Position numbers and translations under genes: made by a program. Below, one piece after another: positions 35,891 through 48,656 of a DNA stretch of 62,000 nucleotides. How positions within the stretch are numbered: position 1 is the first letter of the stretch; each line of letters opens with the position of its first letter. Below the pieces are notes generated by a model. That model made no database searches. It saw nothing but the letters and a program-made list of their open reading frames with translations, and had not been told where the DNA came from. This DNA comes from Cryptomeria japonica (Eukaryota > Streptophyta > Pinopsida > Cupressales > Cupressaceae), in assembly GCF_030272615.1 (NCBI RefSeq), contig NC_081415.1, positions 379,281,392 through 379,343,391 of the forward strand. The letters run 5' to 3'.

Positions 35891-35925
<35 letters not shown>
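35891..35925. repeat. (TA)n microsatellite
   Basis: 35 bp of alternating T and A between the PMD fragment and the pol fragment. Confidence 0.95.
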
Positions 35926-35928
<3 letters not shown>

Positions 35929-35939
35929 AATAAATGATT

Positions 35940-36960
35940 TTCTATCGGATGGAAAGGTAGAGTCCTATGATGAGGGCTTTGTATTTAGCAATATTATTTG
36001 TACATTGAAATGCTATCTTGTATTAATTGATAAGAAAGTCATCTTGAGGGGTAACCAATAAAATTTTGGCTCTTGATCCATGTTGCATGCAAGAACCATT
36101 AAGTATAACTACCAACTAGTAGATTATGTGATGATCATGATGGTGTCATCTGGGAACTCTGGGATCAAAGGATTCTCTTCTTGTAAAGGTGTGTTGGCCA
36201 ATTGATCTACAATAACTTATCCCTTGATAGCTTTGTGATCCACATACTTAATGTCAAACTCATTTACGATTATAACCCAATTAACAGTTCTACATGTAAG
36301 AGAATATTTGGAAAGAAGGTACTTAAGGGGATCAATATTTGCAATAATCTTATCTTATGATTAAGAATGTAGTGGTTGAGTTTATAAGTGTTGAAGACCA
36401 CTACAAGGCATTCTCATTGAATTGGTGTGTAATTAATCTCATAACCCACAAGAGCATGACTGATGTAGTATATTGCACTCTCTTTTCCTTGTCCATCAAC
36501 TTGTGCAAGTAGTTCCCCAAGTGCCACTATTGTACTTGATATATACAAGAGGAGTGGTTGATTTGGAATAGGAGGCATAAAAAATACTAGGGATACTAGG
36601 TATTCATTAAGTTTATGGAATGCCTTTTGACATAAACAATCGCACTAAACTTTTGTGTCCTTGTGAAGTAGATGAGCAAAAGGTAGACAATCTATGAATG
36701 GATTGGAGGTTGCCTTCGAGACTACAAAGTTGTTTGAGATCCCTAGGGGGTCGCATTTCCATGATACCTTCACTTTGGTTGGATCAACTTCAATACCATG
36801 TCTTCATACAATAAAGCTTAGGATTTTTCCAGATGTAACTCTAAATAATTTCTTAGGATTAAGACACAATTTGTACTTTTCAAGCCTTTCAAATATTTTA
36901 GTCAAGACAATAATATGCCCTTCTCTAGTCTATGATTTACCCAATGGTTAATCCATGTAG
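35940..36960 (-). pseudogene. Tat-type Ty3/gypsy RT end and RNase H fragment
   Basis: Minus strand: HIIVLTKIFERLEKYKLCLN (36910), RHGIEVDPTKVKV (36790), QKAFHKLNEYLVS (36610), PNQPLLLYISSTIVALG (36560), ESAIYYISHALVGYEINYTP (36450), FDIKYVDHKAIKG (36240), LIPEFPDDTIMIIT (36150). This is the RT thumb and RNase H of a plant gypsy element; the RT catalytic part is missing. Many stops. Together with the PMD ORF and polypurine tract to its left it forms one Tat remnant. Confidence 0.8.
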
Positions 36961-39234
36961 TTGTTACCTATTTTTTACCATAAGGTCAAAAAGGAAAAAA
37001 TAGACTTATAATTTGTTGATAAAAAATGCCTAATGGATATCTAAGTTTCAAAAAAAGCTAAAATATTTTATCAAATATCATTGATCAAAGATACTTAAAG
37101 TTCCTTCTTTTAGAGGCAAGAAAGGGCCTAATTTTAAATTAAATTTTATAAAATAATCATGCATAGATCCTTTATTTCACATTAAAGAAGCTCCTAAAGG
37201 AAAAAGGGTTTGTTATTCAAAAAGAAACAACACCATGCATAGTTTTGAGGGAATTTAATTTTTGAACAAAAAATAGTTTTCTACATTGCATGTTTATCCA
37301 AGAGTCTAAGAGTTGTTTTTCCACATAATATGACCTTTAAGGAAATAATACTTTGAATAGAGTATGTGGAACTTAGGGTTTATTTGCAACTTATCATTAA
37401 TTCTTAGTTTGGCGCTTTCACTTTGAATGTGGAGGTTTTCTATGCGAGAACAACATGTAAAATTGCACATGCCTATGTTTCATTGTCCAAAGTCCATTAA
37501 ATATCAAATGGTTTGTGGCATACAAGAGGTTACACATATTAACAATAGTTATGAGCTTTGGAGAGCAATTAAGAAGAAAATAAGACGTGGAAGAAGCTCA
37601 AGCTAGCTACAAGTCCACTTTAATCCCATCATGCAAAGGTTCATACATTGGAGAAAGGCTCTCAAAGCTTATCATTGCAGTTGCAGCGGTCCAAGAGGAG
37701 CTTTAGTGGCAGTTAGAGCTCACAATGAGGTAGGGTTTAAGCCTCAACAATACTTTCTCTTTGCATAAAGAGATAGGATCTTTTGTTATATACTTGCAGT
37801 TGTTTCTAATAACCAAGAGATCTCTTCCATATTTATAACAATAATTTTAATTTTCCTTTCAAAGATTCAAATAGAGGATTGAAAATGTCTTTGCTCAAGT
37901 AAAATATCATCTAGGACAACTATGCATGTTGACTGTTAAAGGTGTCACAAACATTGAAAGAGTTTGCAAAAAGAAAATATGCATGAAGGTTTACATGAAG
38001 GCATATTTCTATAGGTTCTTTTGCATGAGTCTTGAGATAAAGAAAAAGTCTATAGACCTAAGAGTTTGGGTTTAAGATGAAAGTTTTGGTTTAAGATGGA
38101 GGTAGAAGTCATGAAATAAAAAATTTAATATAGCCCCAAAGAATAGTCTAATGAGAAGTCCTCTGCCTTGGGGAAAAGGTCCATTGAAGAGAAGATCCGA
38201 AGGGATTCAACATGATATATACAATAAGATTCATATAGACAGTTCCATCTTTATAGTAGTAGTAAAGGCATGAAAAGGGCATAAGGGAAAACATAAGATA
38301 TCCCCATCAAAATTCTAGTGAATATAGTGTCTCAAAGGATTTGAAAGTTTTAGCATAAATATTTTTGAAGTTACCAATCATGAATGAAAGATGATATTCC
38401 AAGCACAAAGTGGAAACATTGAAAGAACACAATCATAGAAAGTCACAAAGTGTTAAGAAGGATATTATCAAAACCCTTTCCAAATAATACACTCCAAACA
38501 ATACAATGATAGCTGATTTGAATACCAGAAGGATCATTAATATTTGTTCACAAGGGTATAAACCTGATATGAAACATAATCTTTTCAGATTGAAATAGGG
38601 CAATCATTTCAATGAAACAGTTTTCACAAAATGGATAAAAGAAGTAACAATAGAGAATATAGTGAGTTGTAAAGGAGATCAGATCACAACATTGAAGGCG
38701 ATGGCCAACATCAAAAGCATAATGGGTTATGAGGTTTATATAGAGAAATGCCATTTAAAACAACAAGGGCTACCCTTTAAGCTCATGGACATAGTAATTT
38801 TGCATACCAAGAAGTAAGGTCATCACACCCAGAGGAAAAATGCAACCAAAAGCATAAAAAGTAGCCATAATCTACTCAAGAGAAGTCATAGTGAGAAATT
38901 CATGAAATTTAACAAGAATAGATCAAATCCTAGGGTTTATGGTAAATAAAAAATAACAAGAATATAGTCATAAATAAAGGGATATATATAGTACACAGGA
39001 GCATATATATAGTCATCATGAGAAAAATGATGGTAAGGTAATAATCATAATGGGAATCATCAAGAAATCCATGGAAAAGAGCATTTTACCAATAAGTTAC
39101 AGGAGTTTTGTGACAACAGAAGTCATTATTCATGAACAATAACTTTTTGGTAGCTAATTCAAGGGATCTCAAACCTACTATTGGAACCCTTAATTTTTTT
39201 CTAAAATAATCATGATATATTGAATTATTTTCCC
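36961..39234. other. 2.3 kb without recognisable genes
   Basis: A/T-rich, no frame with known motifs. It may hold more decayed Tat sequence. An ORF-like hydrophobic stretch at 38548-38754 (-) shows no family feature. Confidence 0.3.
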
Positions 39235-40415
39235 ACTACTACAATGGGAATGCACATGAATTCAAGCACACTACCTAGAGCTCACTGCTCAAAATATGAA
39301 ACCTATAAAGGCTACAACCTTAAGGGAAGGCTCACTACCTTACATGAAGTCTCACTAACTTACAAAATCATTCAGACTACAATCTGGATCATATGAACTA
39401 TGAAAATAGTATCTCCATATGCTTGAGTATAGTTCTAGTTAAGCACACAGTCTTCTCTACAACACTTTTCGTCTCCACACTTCTGAAAGATCAAATCACT
39501 TGTTCGCATATCCAACTTGATCATCCACTTGCATATACAATGTAGGCTCTTGCAAACATACATCTTACATGATTATTACATATATTTATACAAAGCCTTC
39601 AACCTATATTTCAAGCTCAACTAAACCCTCAATACCAATTACAAAATAATATCCTCACACGCTACAACAATACATGCAGACAAAAACAATGTTGGCGTAG
39701 ACATAGTCTGTACCCAAATCAATATTGCAAACATGAAATGCCTCCAACAATCACACCTCAATCATTTGCAACACGCTACAACCACCAAGAATATCATATA
39801 AGATGAAGAACATCGCCGAACAAGGAAAACCTTCAAGAACACACACAATAATCAATGTGAACCACCAATATGCATAGAAAATGATCAAAATACATTCACA
39901 AGCAATCTGAATTGCATCACAACAACCACAACAACTCAAATTTCTATAATCATCATCATTTCTCTACCGAAGCACAAGAACATCAACATAACTGACTGAC
40001 AAACTAAAATATATGCTTGTGGACACCCAAATAATGAACCACTCGAACTAAGGACACACATTAACATCCAAAACACATTTCACACATCCACAACCAATGA
40101 TATAGCAATTACCAGAGCACAAGACAAAATACTAGATTACACGAACAACTCCATAACATCCTCAATACCGGATCTCATAGCTTGATTAAAACATCATGTG
40201 GACCTCTAAAAAATGGAAATGAACCATCTAAAAACAACATACCAAAAACTCTTTAAACTGCATCAACTCATTTGCAATACACAAGCTAAACCAACTCATC
40301 CAATCAAACTGCAACATTGGAATATAGAAAAATTTCCCATAATCTCCTCATCAACAATCTCCACATATGTGACATATGTTGACATCAATGACAACATGAC
40401 AACCAATACACAACA
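39235..40415 (-). repeat. 3' LTR of the copia element, outer end truncated
   Basis: Aligns with 45125-46313. The outer 230 bp present in the right LTR (TGTTGGAAAC...) are missing. The inner end CACAACA abuts a polypurine tract. Confidence 0.8.
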
Positions 40416-40430
40416 ATCTCCCCTTTTGGA
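40416..40430 (-). promoter_or_regulatory. Copia polypurine tract
   Basis: Minus strand CCAAAAGGGGAGAT immediately before the LTR start TGTTGTG. Confidence 0.7.
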
Positions 40431-40725
40431 ATTAATGGCAATATATGAATGTGAAAAACAATCAATGCAAAGTAAGAAATCAACTCATAGCAATCTACCT
40501 CAAAATCACAAGGATCAACTCAACTCAAAATACATCAGAGTTTTTCGCATGCTTCTCTCCCCCTTTAAAATTAATGACAAAGTCTTAGGAATCATGCTTC
40601 TCTCCCCACAAATATGACCACCAACATTGACTACTCCCCCTGAGTAGTAGCCACACTCATCAATCCAAAGCAAAAAAAAAAATCTCTATAAAGTTCATTG
40701 GACTGATGCAAATCCATGCACCTTA

Positions 40726-42200
40726 GTTTTCATTGGGAGGGGAAATTACCCCTAACATCTCTCTAAGATAGTCAAAAGTATATTTAGGCAAAGGCTTTAT
40801 AAAGATATCTAAAATCTGTTCCTTTGTAGATACATACTCCAATTTGACTTCCTTCTCATTCACCTTCTCTCTCAAGATATGAAACTTGATTGATATATGC
40901 TTTATCTTGGAATGCAACACCGAATTCTTTAAAATATTGAAAGCACTTGAATTGTCCCAATATATAGATAGAAATAGGCTCATCATAAATAACTCCTATA
41001 TCTTTCAACATTTTCTTCATCTAAATTACCTCAGTACAATTGCTAGCAGCAGCAATGTATTCAACTTCTAGATTAGATAGGGAAATAGCATTTTGCTTCT
41101 TACTTGCCCAAGAGACCAACTTCTTTCCCAAAAATAATACACCACCTGTAGTACTCTTTTGGTCATCAACATCACCTGCCCAATTAATATCTATTAAATC
41201 ACTCAAATTAAAGTCATCATTCTTAGAATACCACAAACCAAAATCAACTATTCCTTTCAAATATCTGAATATCCTCTTTATAGTAGTAACACGTGATTCC
41301 TTAAGATCAGCCTAAAATCTAGCAAAATGACATACAACATTCATTATATCAGGTCTATTTTGAGTCAAATACAACAAACCAACAATCATAGATCTATACC
41401 TAGTCTAATTAGATTTCAGAGATTCGTCATCCTTTGTCAGCTTATATCCGGTCACCATAGGTGTACCAACAGGTTTAGAATCCTCAAAACCAAATTTATT
41501 CAACAATTCCTTCACATACTTAGATTGAGATATGAAAATACCTTTGTCCAACTAAGTAATTTGCATTCCCAAAAAGAATTTCATCTCACCAATCATAGAT
41601 ATTTCAAATTCATTTTGCATCTCTTTAGCGAATTTCTTACATAGACAATCATTTCCTCCAAAGATAATGTCATTAACAAAAACTTCAACAATCAAAATAT
41701 TATTGTGATCAATCTTAAAATAAAGATTATTGTCAACAATACCTTTATTCAATCCAAGCTTCATTAAATACTTATCCAATCTGGCATACTAGGCTCTAAG
41801 GGATTGCTTCAATCCATACAATACTTTCTTCAACTGGCAAACCATTTCCTTTTAATCTATCAGCTAAAATCCATCTAGTTTCTCATTTGATATCCATCTA
41901 ATAAACCTTGAAATATTTGTGAGTAATATAGGCAAGAAATAATCTAGCAACTTTAATTCTAGGTACCAGAGAAAAGGTCTCCTCATAGTCAATTCTTTCC
42001 ATCTGTGAATAACCTTTACAAACAAGTCTAGCTTTATTTTGGACAACTACAACCTGTTCATTCAACTTATTCAAGAATGCCCATTTAGTTCCAATTACAT
42101 TTTTATTCCTAGGTCTAGAAACAAGAATCCATATTTTATTTTTCTGAATCTATTTCAATTCTTCTTCCATAGCTTTAATCCAATTTTCATCTTTTCAAGC
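40726..42200 (-). pseudogene. Copia RT and RNase H
   Basis: Minus strand: RNKNVIGTKWAFLNKLNE (42100), ARLVCKGYSQMERIDYEETF (42020), LKKVLYGLKQSLRA (41825), EVFVNDIIFGGND (41690; family F/YVDD, with the first Asp changed to Asn), KFFLGMQI (41580), RYRSMIVGLLYLTQNRPD (41390), SDLIDINWAGDVDDQKSTTG (41190), LVSWASKKQNAISLSNLEVE (41110), HISIKFHILREKV (40880), ending PNEN at 40726. Several stops. Catalytic change and stops make it inactive. Confidence 0.9.
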
Positions 42201-42539
42201 TTCATCAACATTCTTAGGCTCAATATTAGAAATCAAACAAAATTATTCAGCAAGTCTTATTCTAGTCATCACACCTTTATTCTTATCACTAATAATCTGA
42301 TTTTCTAAGTGATTCAACCTTACATACCTGGGAGTTTTAGGATTTTCTTGAATTCTAGGTTCTTGAACTCTTTCTTCAGCATTAAAATTTGTAATTTCTC
42401 CTTGATTCTATGTGCTTTCCGGATCAAATTGAACTTGACTTAGGGTATGGCTGATATCCTGATCATCAGAATCATATCCACAAGATCTAATCTATCTTAC
42501 ATTTCCTTCATCAACCTTCACATTAGCACTTTCAACCAT

Positions 42540-43883
42540 TTTTCTCAATCTTTTATTGTATCACCGATAGACCTTACTTTTAGTAGAATAACCAAGAAAG
42601 ATTCCTTCATCACATCTAGCATCAAACTTTCCAAAATATTCATCTCTTTTGATATAGAATTTACTACCCAAAATTCTAAAATATCTAACAGTAGGAGCAT
42701 GACCAAACCATAACTCATAAGGAGTCTTACTAGTATCACCTTTGACATTTACCAAGTTAAGAGTGTATATAGCGATACTCATAGCTTCTCTCCAAAATAT
42801 ATGTGGAACATTTGCTTGAATCATCATGGTTCTAACAACTTATTGAATTGTTCTATTCTTCCTATCCACAAGACCATTATGTTGTGGTGTCCTAGGACCA
42901 GATAAATGTCTCTTAACTCCAGGCTCTTCATAGTATGCATTAAACTCACCAAAAGTGAATTCTCCACCTGTATCAGATCTGAAACATTTCATCTTCATTC
43001 CAATCTTAGTTTCAACTCTAGCTTTAAAAATATTGAAATTCTACAACTCTTTAGACTTCTCCCTTAAGAAAGTAACCCACCTCGTTCTTGAATAGTCATC
43101 AATCAACATCATGAAATACTTGTCACCCTACAAGCTTCCCACTCTAGAAGGACCATATAGATTAGTATGCACAACATCCAATAATCCACTAGCATTATAT
43201 GGTTTTCTCTTATAAGTAACTCTTGTCTTCTTCCTTAATTGACATTCCTTACATACTGAATTAGAAGGCTTTATTAACTTCGATAGATCTCTTACTTCCT
43301 GAGTAGAACTTATCTTAACAATGTAGTCAAAGCTTACATGACACATCCTTTTATGCAATAACCAACTTTCATCAATCCAAGCAATCAAAAAACTTTTACC
43401 ACTGACATTCAAGTGAAAGATATTACCTTTAGTCTTTGTACCTAATGCAATCTTAGTTCCAGAGCTACTCAAGATCTCACATTTTCCATTCTTGAATTGC
43501 AAGTTATATCCCTTATCAACTATCCGACCAACACTTAAAATATTTTGTTTTAAACCTTCAACATACAACACATCATCAATATTATGCTTACTATAAAGAG
43601 AAATAGAACCTCTACCACAAATTACACAAGCTTTGTTATCTCCAAATATTACTATACCACCATCATACCTTTCCAAGTTCACAAATTTACTCTTATCGCC
43701 TATCATATGATGAGAGAAACCACTATCAATTACACATTCATATTTCTCCTCAACTTTAGCAGCTAAATCTTTTTCTTCATTAGTGTAGCTTGTACAATAC
43801 GTAGTTATAGGATCATATTCCTTGATAGAAATGAACACAAATTTATCTCCTAAATTACCCTTATCCGACTCATCATCTATCAC
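42540..43883 (-). pseudogene. Copia protease and integrase
   Basis: Protease ECVIDSGFSHHMIGDKSKF (43740; family D-S-G-A-S, here D-S-G-F-S). Integrase zinc region LLHKRMCHVSFDYI and CKECQLRKKTRV (43360-43230), then the core with DVVHTNLYGP (43150; Asp replaced by Asn), FRSDTGGEF (42975), GPRTPQHNGLVDRKNRTI (42890) and the C-terminal LGYSTKSKVYR (42570). The D-D-E triad is thus damaged at its first residue and E is read as D. Frames are otherwise long. Confidence 0.9.
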
Positions 43884-43916
43884 AACTTCATCAACAACAT
43901 AATAACACTTCTTCTA

Positions 43917-44760
43917 ATATTTAGGCTTATATGGCTTAAATGGCTTCTTAGGATTTCTATCTCTTTCCAGACACCTTGATGTAAAATGTCCTATCTTATT
44001 ACATGAAAAACATTTAAGAGGTAATTTCCCTTCATACTTACCGGCACCTTTAGGCAATCTTCTAGCGATAAGTGCTTCAAGCTCCTCAAGCTCTCTTTCT
44101 TCATCTTCCATATCTTTCATCTCTTTGTCATATCTAGATACTCTTGTAGAAATTTTTCCCAAATCATATCTCCTCTTCCCATAAATAGTATCTTTGAATG
44201 CAGATTCAATCTTAGGAAGAGGGTCTCCAAACTCACTTAGCTCCAAAGAAGAAAGTTTTCCAACCAACATATCTCTTGTCACATTTGTCACAGTCTGGAT
44301 CTCATCAATAGTAACAAATTTATGTTTGTAAGTAGGAGGAAAGGATCTCAACACCTTAGCAACAATCTCAGACTCTTCAAGGACTCCATTGGCGCATCTA
44401 ATTCTACACACAAGCTCATTCACTTTCTACATTAAAGAAGTAATATTCTCATCTTCACGCATCTTCAGGTTCTCATATTTTCCTTTGAAGCTCTGCAACT
44501 TAGCAAATTTCACATGACTATCACCTTGATGCAAGGTCTCCAACTTTATCCAAATCTCATGACCGATTTCAAAATCCATCACATTGGTCATTTTAGAGTC
44601 TAACAAGGCACTCAACAATGCTTCCTTGGCTCCAATATTGTATTATGCTTCCTTTATTTCATTCAAAGTAGTAGGAACATTCCAAGGGACATTATAGACA
44701 TTCTTAGTGATCTTCCAATATTCTTCTCTAATGCATCTCAAATGTACTTACATCTCAAAT
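43917..44760 (-). pseudogene. Copia gag
   Basis: Segments HEIWIKLETLHQGDSHVKFA (44540), VLRSFPPTYKHKFVTIDE (44340), a charged helix EMKDMEDEERELEELEAL and the CCHC knuckle CFSCNKIGHFTSRC (44010; C-x2-C-x4-H-x4-C). One stop separates the 5' part (44427-44760) from the 3' part. Gag of the UBN2 type, usual in plant copia elements. Confidence 0.85.
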
Positions 44761-44894
44761 GTACTTGCATTTGGCTCTTCCAAAGAGTGTACTTCATTTC
44801 ATCAAATCTTAGACTATCCTTATTGAAAGCAAGGGTTGCCATTCAGGATCTCCTCAAGCGATCAAGCTTCTTTCAGAGGATCAGACTATCCAAT

Positions 44895-46313
44895 TGTTGG
44901 AAACAATGTAGCATATTGAGAGGGGGTGAATCAATTTGCACCAAAACTTTAGCAACTTAAACCACAAAATAGATCTGATGATTAACAATTAAAGCATGAA
45001 ACAACATCACATCAATACCACACATAACACCAAGATTTTTGACATGAAAAAACCAGTTAAGGGAAAAACCATGGTGAGAACCTACCCACAATGAGATAAT
45101 ACCTTGTTAGGAGTAAATGTGAATATTACAATGAGAATTACACATGCATTCAGGCACACTGCCTAGAGCTCACTACTCAAAATATGAAAACTAGAAATGC
45201 CACAACCTTAAGGGAGGGCTCACTACCTTACAAGAAGTCTCACTGACTTACAAAAACATTTGAACTATAATGCAGATCATATGAACTATGAAAATAGTAT
45301 CTCCATATGCTTGAGTATAGTTCTGGTTAAGCACACGGTCTTCTCTGCAACACTTCTCTTCTCCACACTTCCAAAAGATCAAATAACTTGTTCATACACC
45401 CAACTTAATCATCCACTTATATACACAACTTAGACTCTCTCATACATACATCTTACATGATTATTACATATATTTATACAAACCCTTCAACCTGTATTTC
45501 AAGGTTGGCTAAACCCTCAATACCAATTACAAAATAATATCCTCACACACTACAACAATACATGTGGACCAAAACAATGTCAGCTAAGACATAGTCTGGA
45601 CCCAAATCAACACTGCAAACACACAAAACCTCTAACAATCATGCCTCGATCATCCGCAACACGCTACAACCACCAAGAATATCACATAACACAAAGAACA
45701 TCGCCAGACAAGGAAAATATTCAATAATGCACACAATAATCAATGAAGACCACCAATAAACATAGAACATGATCAAAAGACATTCACAAGTAACGTGAAT
45801 TGCATCACAACAACCGCAACAACTCGGATTACTAGAATCATCATCATTTCTCTACTAAAGCACAAGAAAATCAACATAACTGACTGTCAAACTAAAATAT
45901 TTTCTTGTGGATACCCAAATCATGAACCACTCAAACTAAGGACACACATTAATGTCCAAAAAACATTTCACACATCCACAACCAAAGATATAACAATTCT
46001 GGAGCAATACGGAGCACAAACTAGAATACCAGATTACACAAACAACTACATAACATCCTTTATACCAGATATCATAACTTGATCAAATCATCATATGGAC
46101 CTCTGCAAATGGGAATGAACCATCTATAGACAACATACTAGAAACCCTTTAAACCGTATCAACTCATCTACAATACACAGGCTAACCCAACTCATCCAAT
46201 CAAATGACAACACTGGAATACACATAAAACTTTTCCATAATCTCCTCATCAACAATCTCCACATATGTCACATATGTTGACATCAATGACAACATATCAT
46301 CCAATATCCAACA
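44895..46313 (-). repeat. 5' LTR of the copia element (1419 bp)
   Basis: TG at 44895 (TGTTGGAAACAATG) to CA at 46313 (ATCCAACA). The adjacent sequence CAGACTATCCAAT is a decayed form of the GCTCTGATACCAAT primer-binding site. Confidence 0.75.
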
Positions 46314-47200
46314 TCCCAGAGCATATCATTAAGTCCCTTGAAATTTAAATGAACCACGTATGCAAGAGTATGTTCTCAGTAAAAAATTTAACTCGCCATT
46401 AAAGAACCACCATGCATCATAATTTATCGATTATCCCCATTTAGTGGAGCTCTATCCTCATTGTTGTAAGTCTCTTCTAAAACAACAATAAGGGTTTTGA
46501 AATAGATCAATGTCTCTGTTTTGCAAGACTAATGCCATCATACACTCTTAGCGAAACATCAAAAAGGGGACATAAGATACATCAAGTCTCGCTATTTTGC
46601 CAAAAAAAATCTTACTAATAGAGCATATCATGAAATAGTGAAGAAGGAATTAAAGAGTATGTGGGTTTTGCCATTTCATCAGCCTCATAATATATCATAC
46701 TAAGAAGTCTACAAAATAGCAATTGAACAAAAATGAAGTGTTATGACATCATCATTTCGTGGGCTACATGACTTCTTATATTTGGCTAATAGCGAAATAG
46801 AAATGAGGAAGGTAGTCTCATAAGGTGTCATCACTATGTTTGCCATTTCGCCACCAAAAAATATTGAGGATTTTAGAATGTTGTGATCCAGCAATAACTC
46901 AATAGAACATCACTATGTTGCTAAGAATATATGAATAGCGAAAAAGTGTATTGTGTGGTAGAGATAATGACACAATGTAATTTTTCCATATCGTGGGGAG
47001 CCAAAATAAAGGGAAAGAAGGTATAGAGATATAACAATAGATGAAAATAGGGATGATGACACTTTTTTGTGAAATGGAAAACAAAATAAGCCAAAGCAAG
47101 TTGGCAATGACAACATTGTAATTTTGAAAAAGGTGGTGAAGTGCTAAATCGCACGAAGGAATTAATAATTAATTTTTAGCTTAGGTTATTCATTTTGAAG
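46314..47200 (+). repeat. Non-coding stretch with scattered GCGAAAT/ATTTCGC motifs
   Basis: AGCGAAAC, ATAGCGAAATAG, ATAGCGAAAAAG, ATTTCGTGG and CCATTTCGCC recur, both orientations, at 46550-46950, with TTTTGCCA and TTTGCC variants. It sits upstream of the plus-strand ORF at 47227, the place of the variable 3' UTR of a minus-strand Tat element. Confidence 0.4.
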
Positions 47201-47226
47201 CTAGAGAATTGTGTGAATTGAGCACT

Positions 47227-48210
47227 ATGGCAGGAAGCAGTGATTCAGAATTGTGTGCAATAAATTACAAGTACTCGGTTCCCTCCTCAAGCTACTACAT
47301 TTGCAGAAGAATTTTGGTTACAGTAAAGCATAAAAAGTGAAAATTCCTAAGAGAAAAGGGGAAACAGGGGAAGGGGAAATTTCTAGGAGAGAAGAGGGTT
47401 CAAAGAAAAAACCTAAGATAGTGAACCCAACTAAAAGGCCTATGCATAAGTCCTTGTTAGACGCATTATCTAGCTTGGTAGACACAAGAGCCAAGAACAT
47501 GTTTAGAGACCAAATGGAGAGTTGTAGGGATGCCATAATTACCATTGCAGGGAGGGATTTTTTTGGGTATTTTTATAAAAGCAAAGATGACAAGATTCCT
47601 ATGTCCAACTCCTAGACTTATGATGTTGCAAAGGTGGTTGTGTCAAATGTTTTTGTTGATGTCAAATTGATTCAAATATTAACAGAGCATTACAACCCAG
47701 TTACCAAATTTTTTAGAATGTTGAATGGGAACCCTCTGTTGGTAATTTCAAAAGCTGCTATAGTTGAATGTTTTATGTTAAATAATGAATCCCTCACCAA
47801 AGTTGACCTCAAACAATTAGCAGTGGAATATAATAGGATACATAAGACATTTAAGAAATATGAGCTCCCATCTTACAAAAGAAAGGGCATAAATAATTAG
47901 CCCTTGGTGATAACAAGCACAAAGCTTCTCCCTGTTGAGGATTTGCTCACTTCCAGAGGGTGTATTTTTCTTTGTGCAAGATATTAGGGGAGGATGCCAA
48001 GGTCAGGATGCCCATATCAATGATGTACATGGCAATTAGGATTCAAAATCTTGAGGTGAACCTCGAGTTCTACTTTGCTTCCGTGATTGAGAAAAAGATA
48101 CATCAACAACTGGTGGAACAGAAGGAGAAAAAGAGTTTTAATTTTCACCATTACTCTCTATTGTGTTATTTGATTCTATTCTAGAATAGGAAAGTGCTCA
48201 CTCAAAGATT
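47227..48210 (+). pseudogene. Accessory ORF of unknown function, antisense to a Tat gag
   Basis: ATG at 47227 (MAGSSDSELC); the best frame begins about 47337 with a basic segment KRKGETGEGEISRREEGSKK. Then SLLDALSSLVDTRAKNMF, EHYNPVTKFFRMLNGNPLLV, ISKAAIVECFMLNNESLTKV, and after a frameshift MPISMMYMAIRIQNLEV, YFASVIEKKIHQQL and FNFHHYSLLCYLIL (48137-48178). The last block resembles FRFSSYLCYLLL of the hAT antisense gene and the pattern I–H–K–F-x-F around it. Three stops and one frameshift. Similar proteins occur as unnamed transposon-linked genes in plants, from memory. No catalytic motif. Confidence 0.6.
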
Positions 48211-48656
48211 AAAGTTGGGAGTGGTTGATGACATGACCCACTTCATCAAGATCTTCATCAAAATAAACTTGTTGATGATATGACTCACTTCTTTGCCTTC
48301 GATGATCCACATCCAAGCCTTGAGTTTCAATATCAAAAAAATATTATGCTCCTCCAAGATAAGAAGTGGTCATGAGACAGTCAATGTTTCTATCCTCAAA
48401 TGTTTCTTCTTGTTGTTCTTCTTGTAGTTCTTCTTTGCCAGCAATAAACTATGCAACTTCACAATACTCAGGTGAATGGGGTGACTGGTAGGCAATACAC
48501 CAAGGTGTATCTTCAACTACATTCACTGTGTGTTTCTGCAATGGATCAGGAGTTTGCTACTCCTGTTTGTTCTTTTGTTGTTGTTGAACTGGCTTACCAT
48601 CCTTCCAATTTGTGTTGTATGGATAGTCGTGTAATCTTAGGGGTATATTAAATTTA
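48211..48656. other. Junction region, no gene seen
   Basis: Between the plus-strand accessory ORF and the truncated minus-strand gag; pol is absent here. A T/C-rich TTGTTGTTCTTCTTGTAGTT occurs near 48410. Confidence 0.3.

Larger units (their letters stand above)
39235..46313 (-). mobile_element. Ty1/copia retrotransposon
   Basis: LTRs at 39235-40415 and 44895-46313 flank a 4.5-kb interior with, on the minus strand, gag, protease, integrase, RT, RNase H in copia order (integrase before RT). Polypurine tract at 40416-40430 and a degenerate Met-tRNA PBS beside 44894. LTRs diverge visibly, and the frames carry about 20 stops. Confidence 0.9.

Noticed and set aside
39235-46313. Copia left LTR as a complete LTR with a target duplication
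   Set aside because: About 230 bp of its outer end are missing, so no duplication can be assigned.
46899-47154. Three overlapping minus-strand ORFs rich in Phe, Ile and Ser
   Set aside because: All come from the same A/T-rich stretch in different frames and show no motif; they are chance openings.
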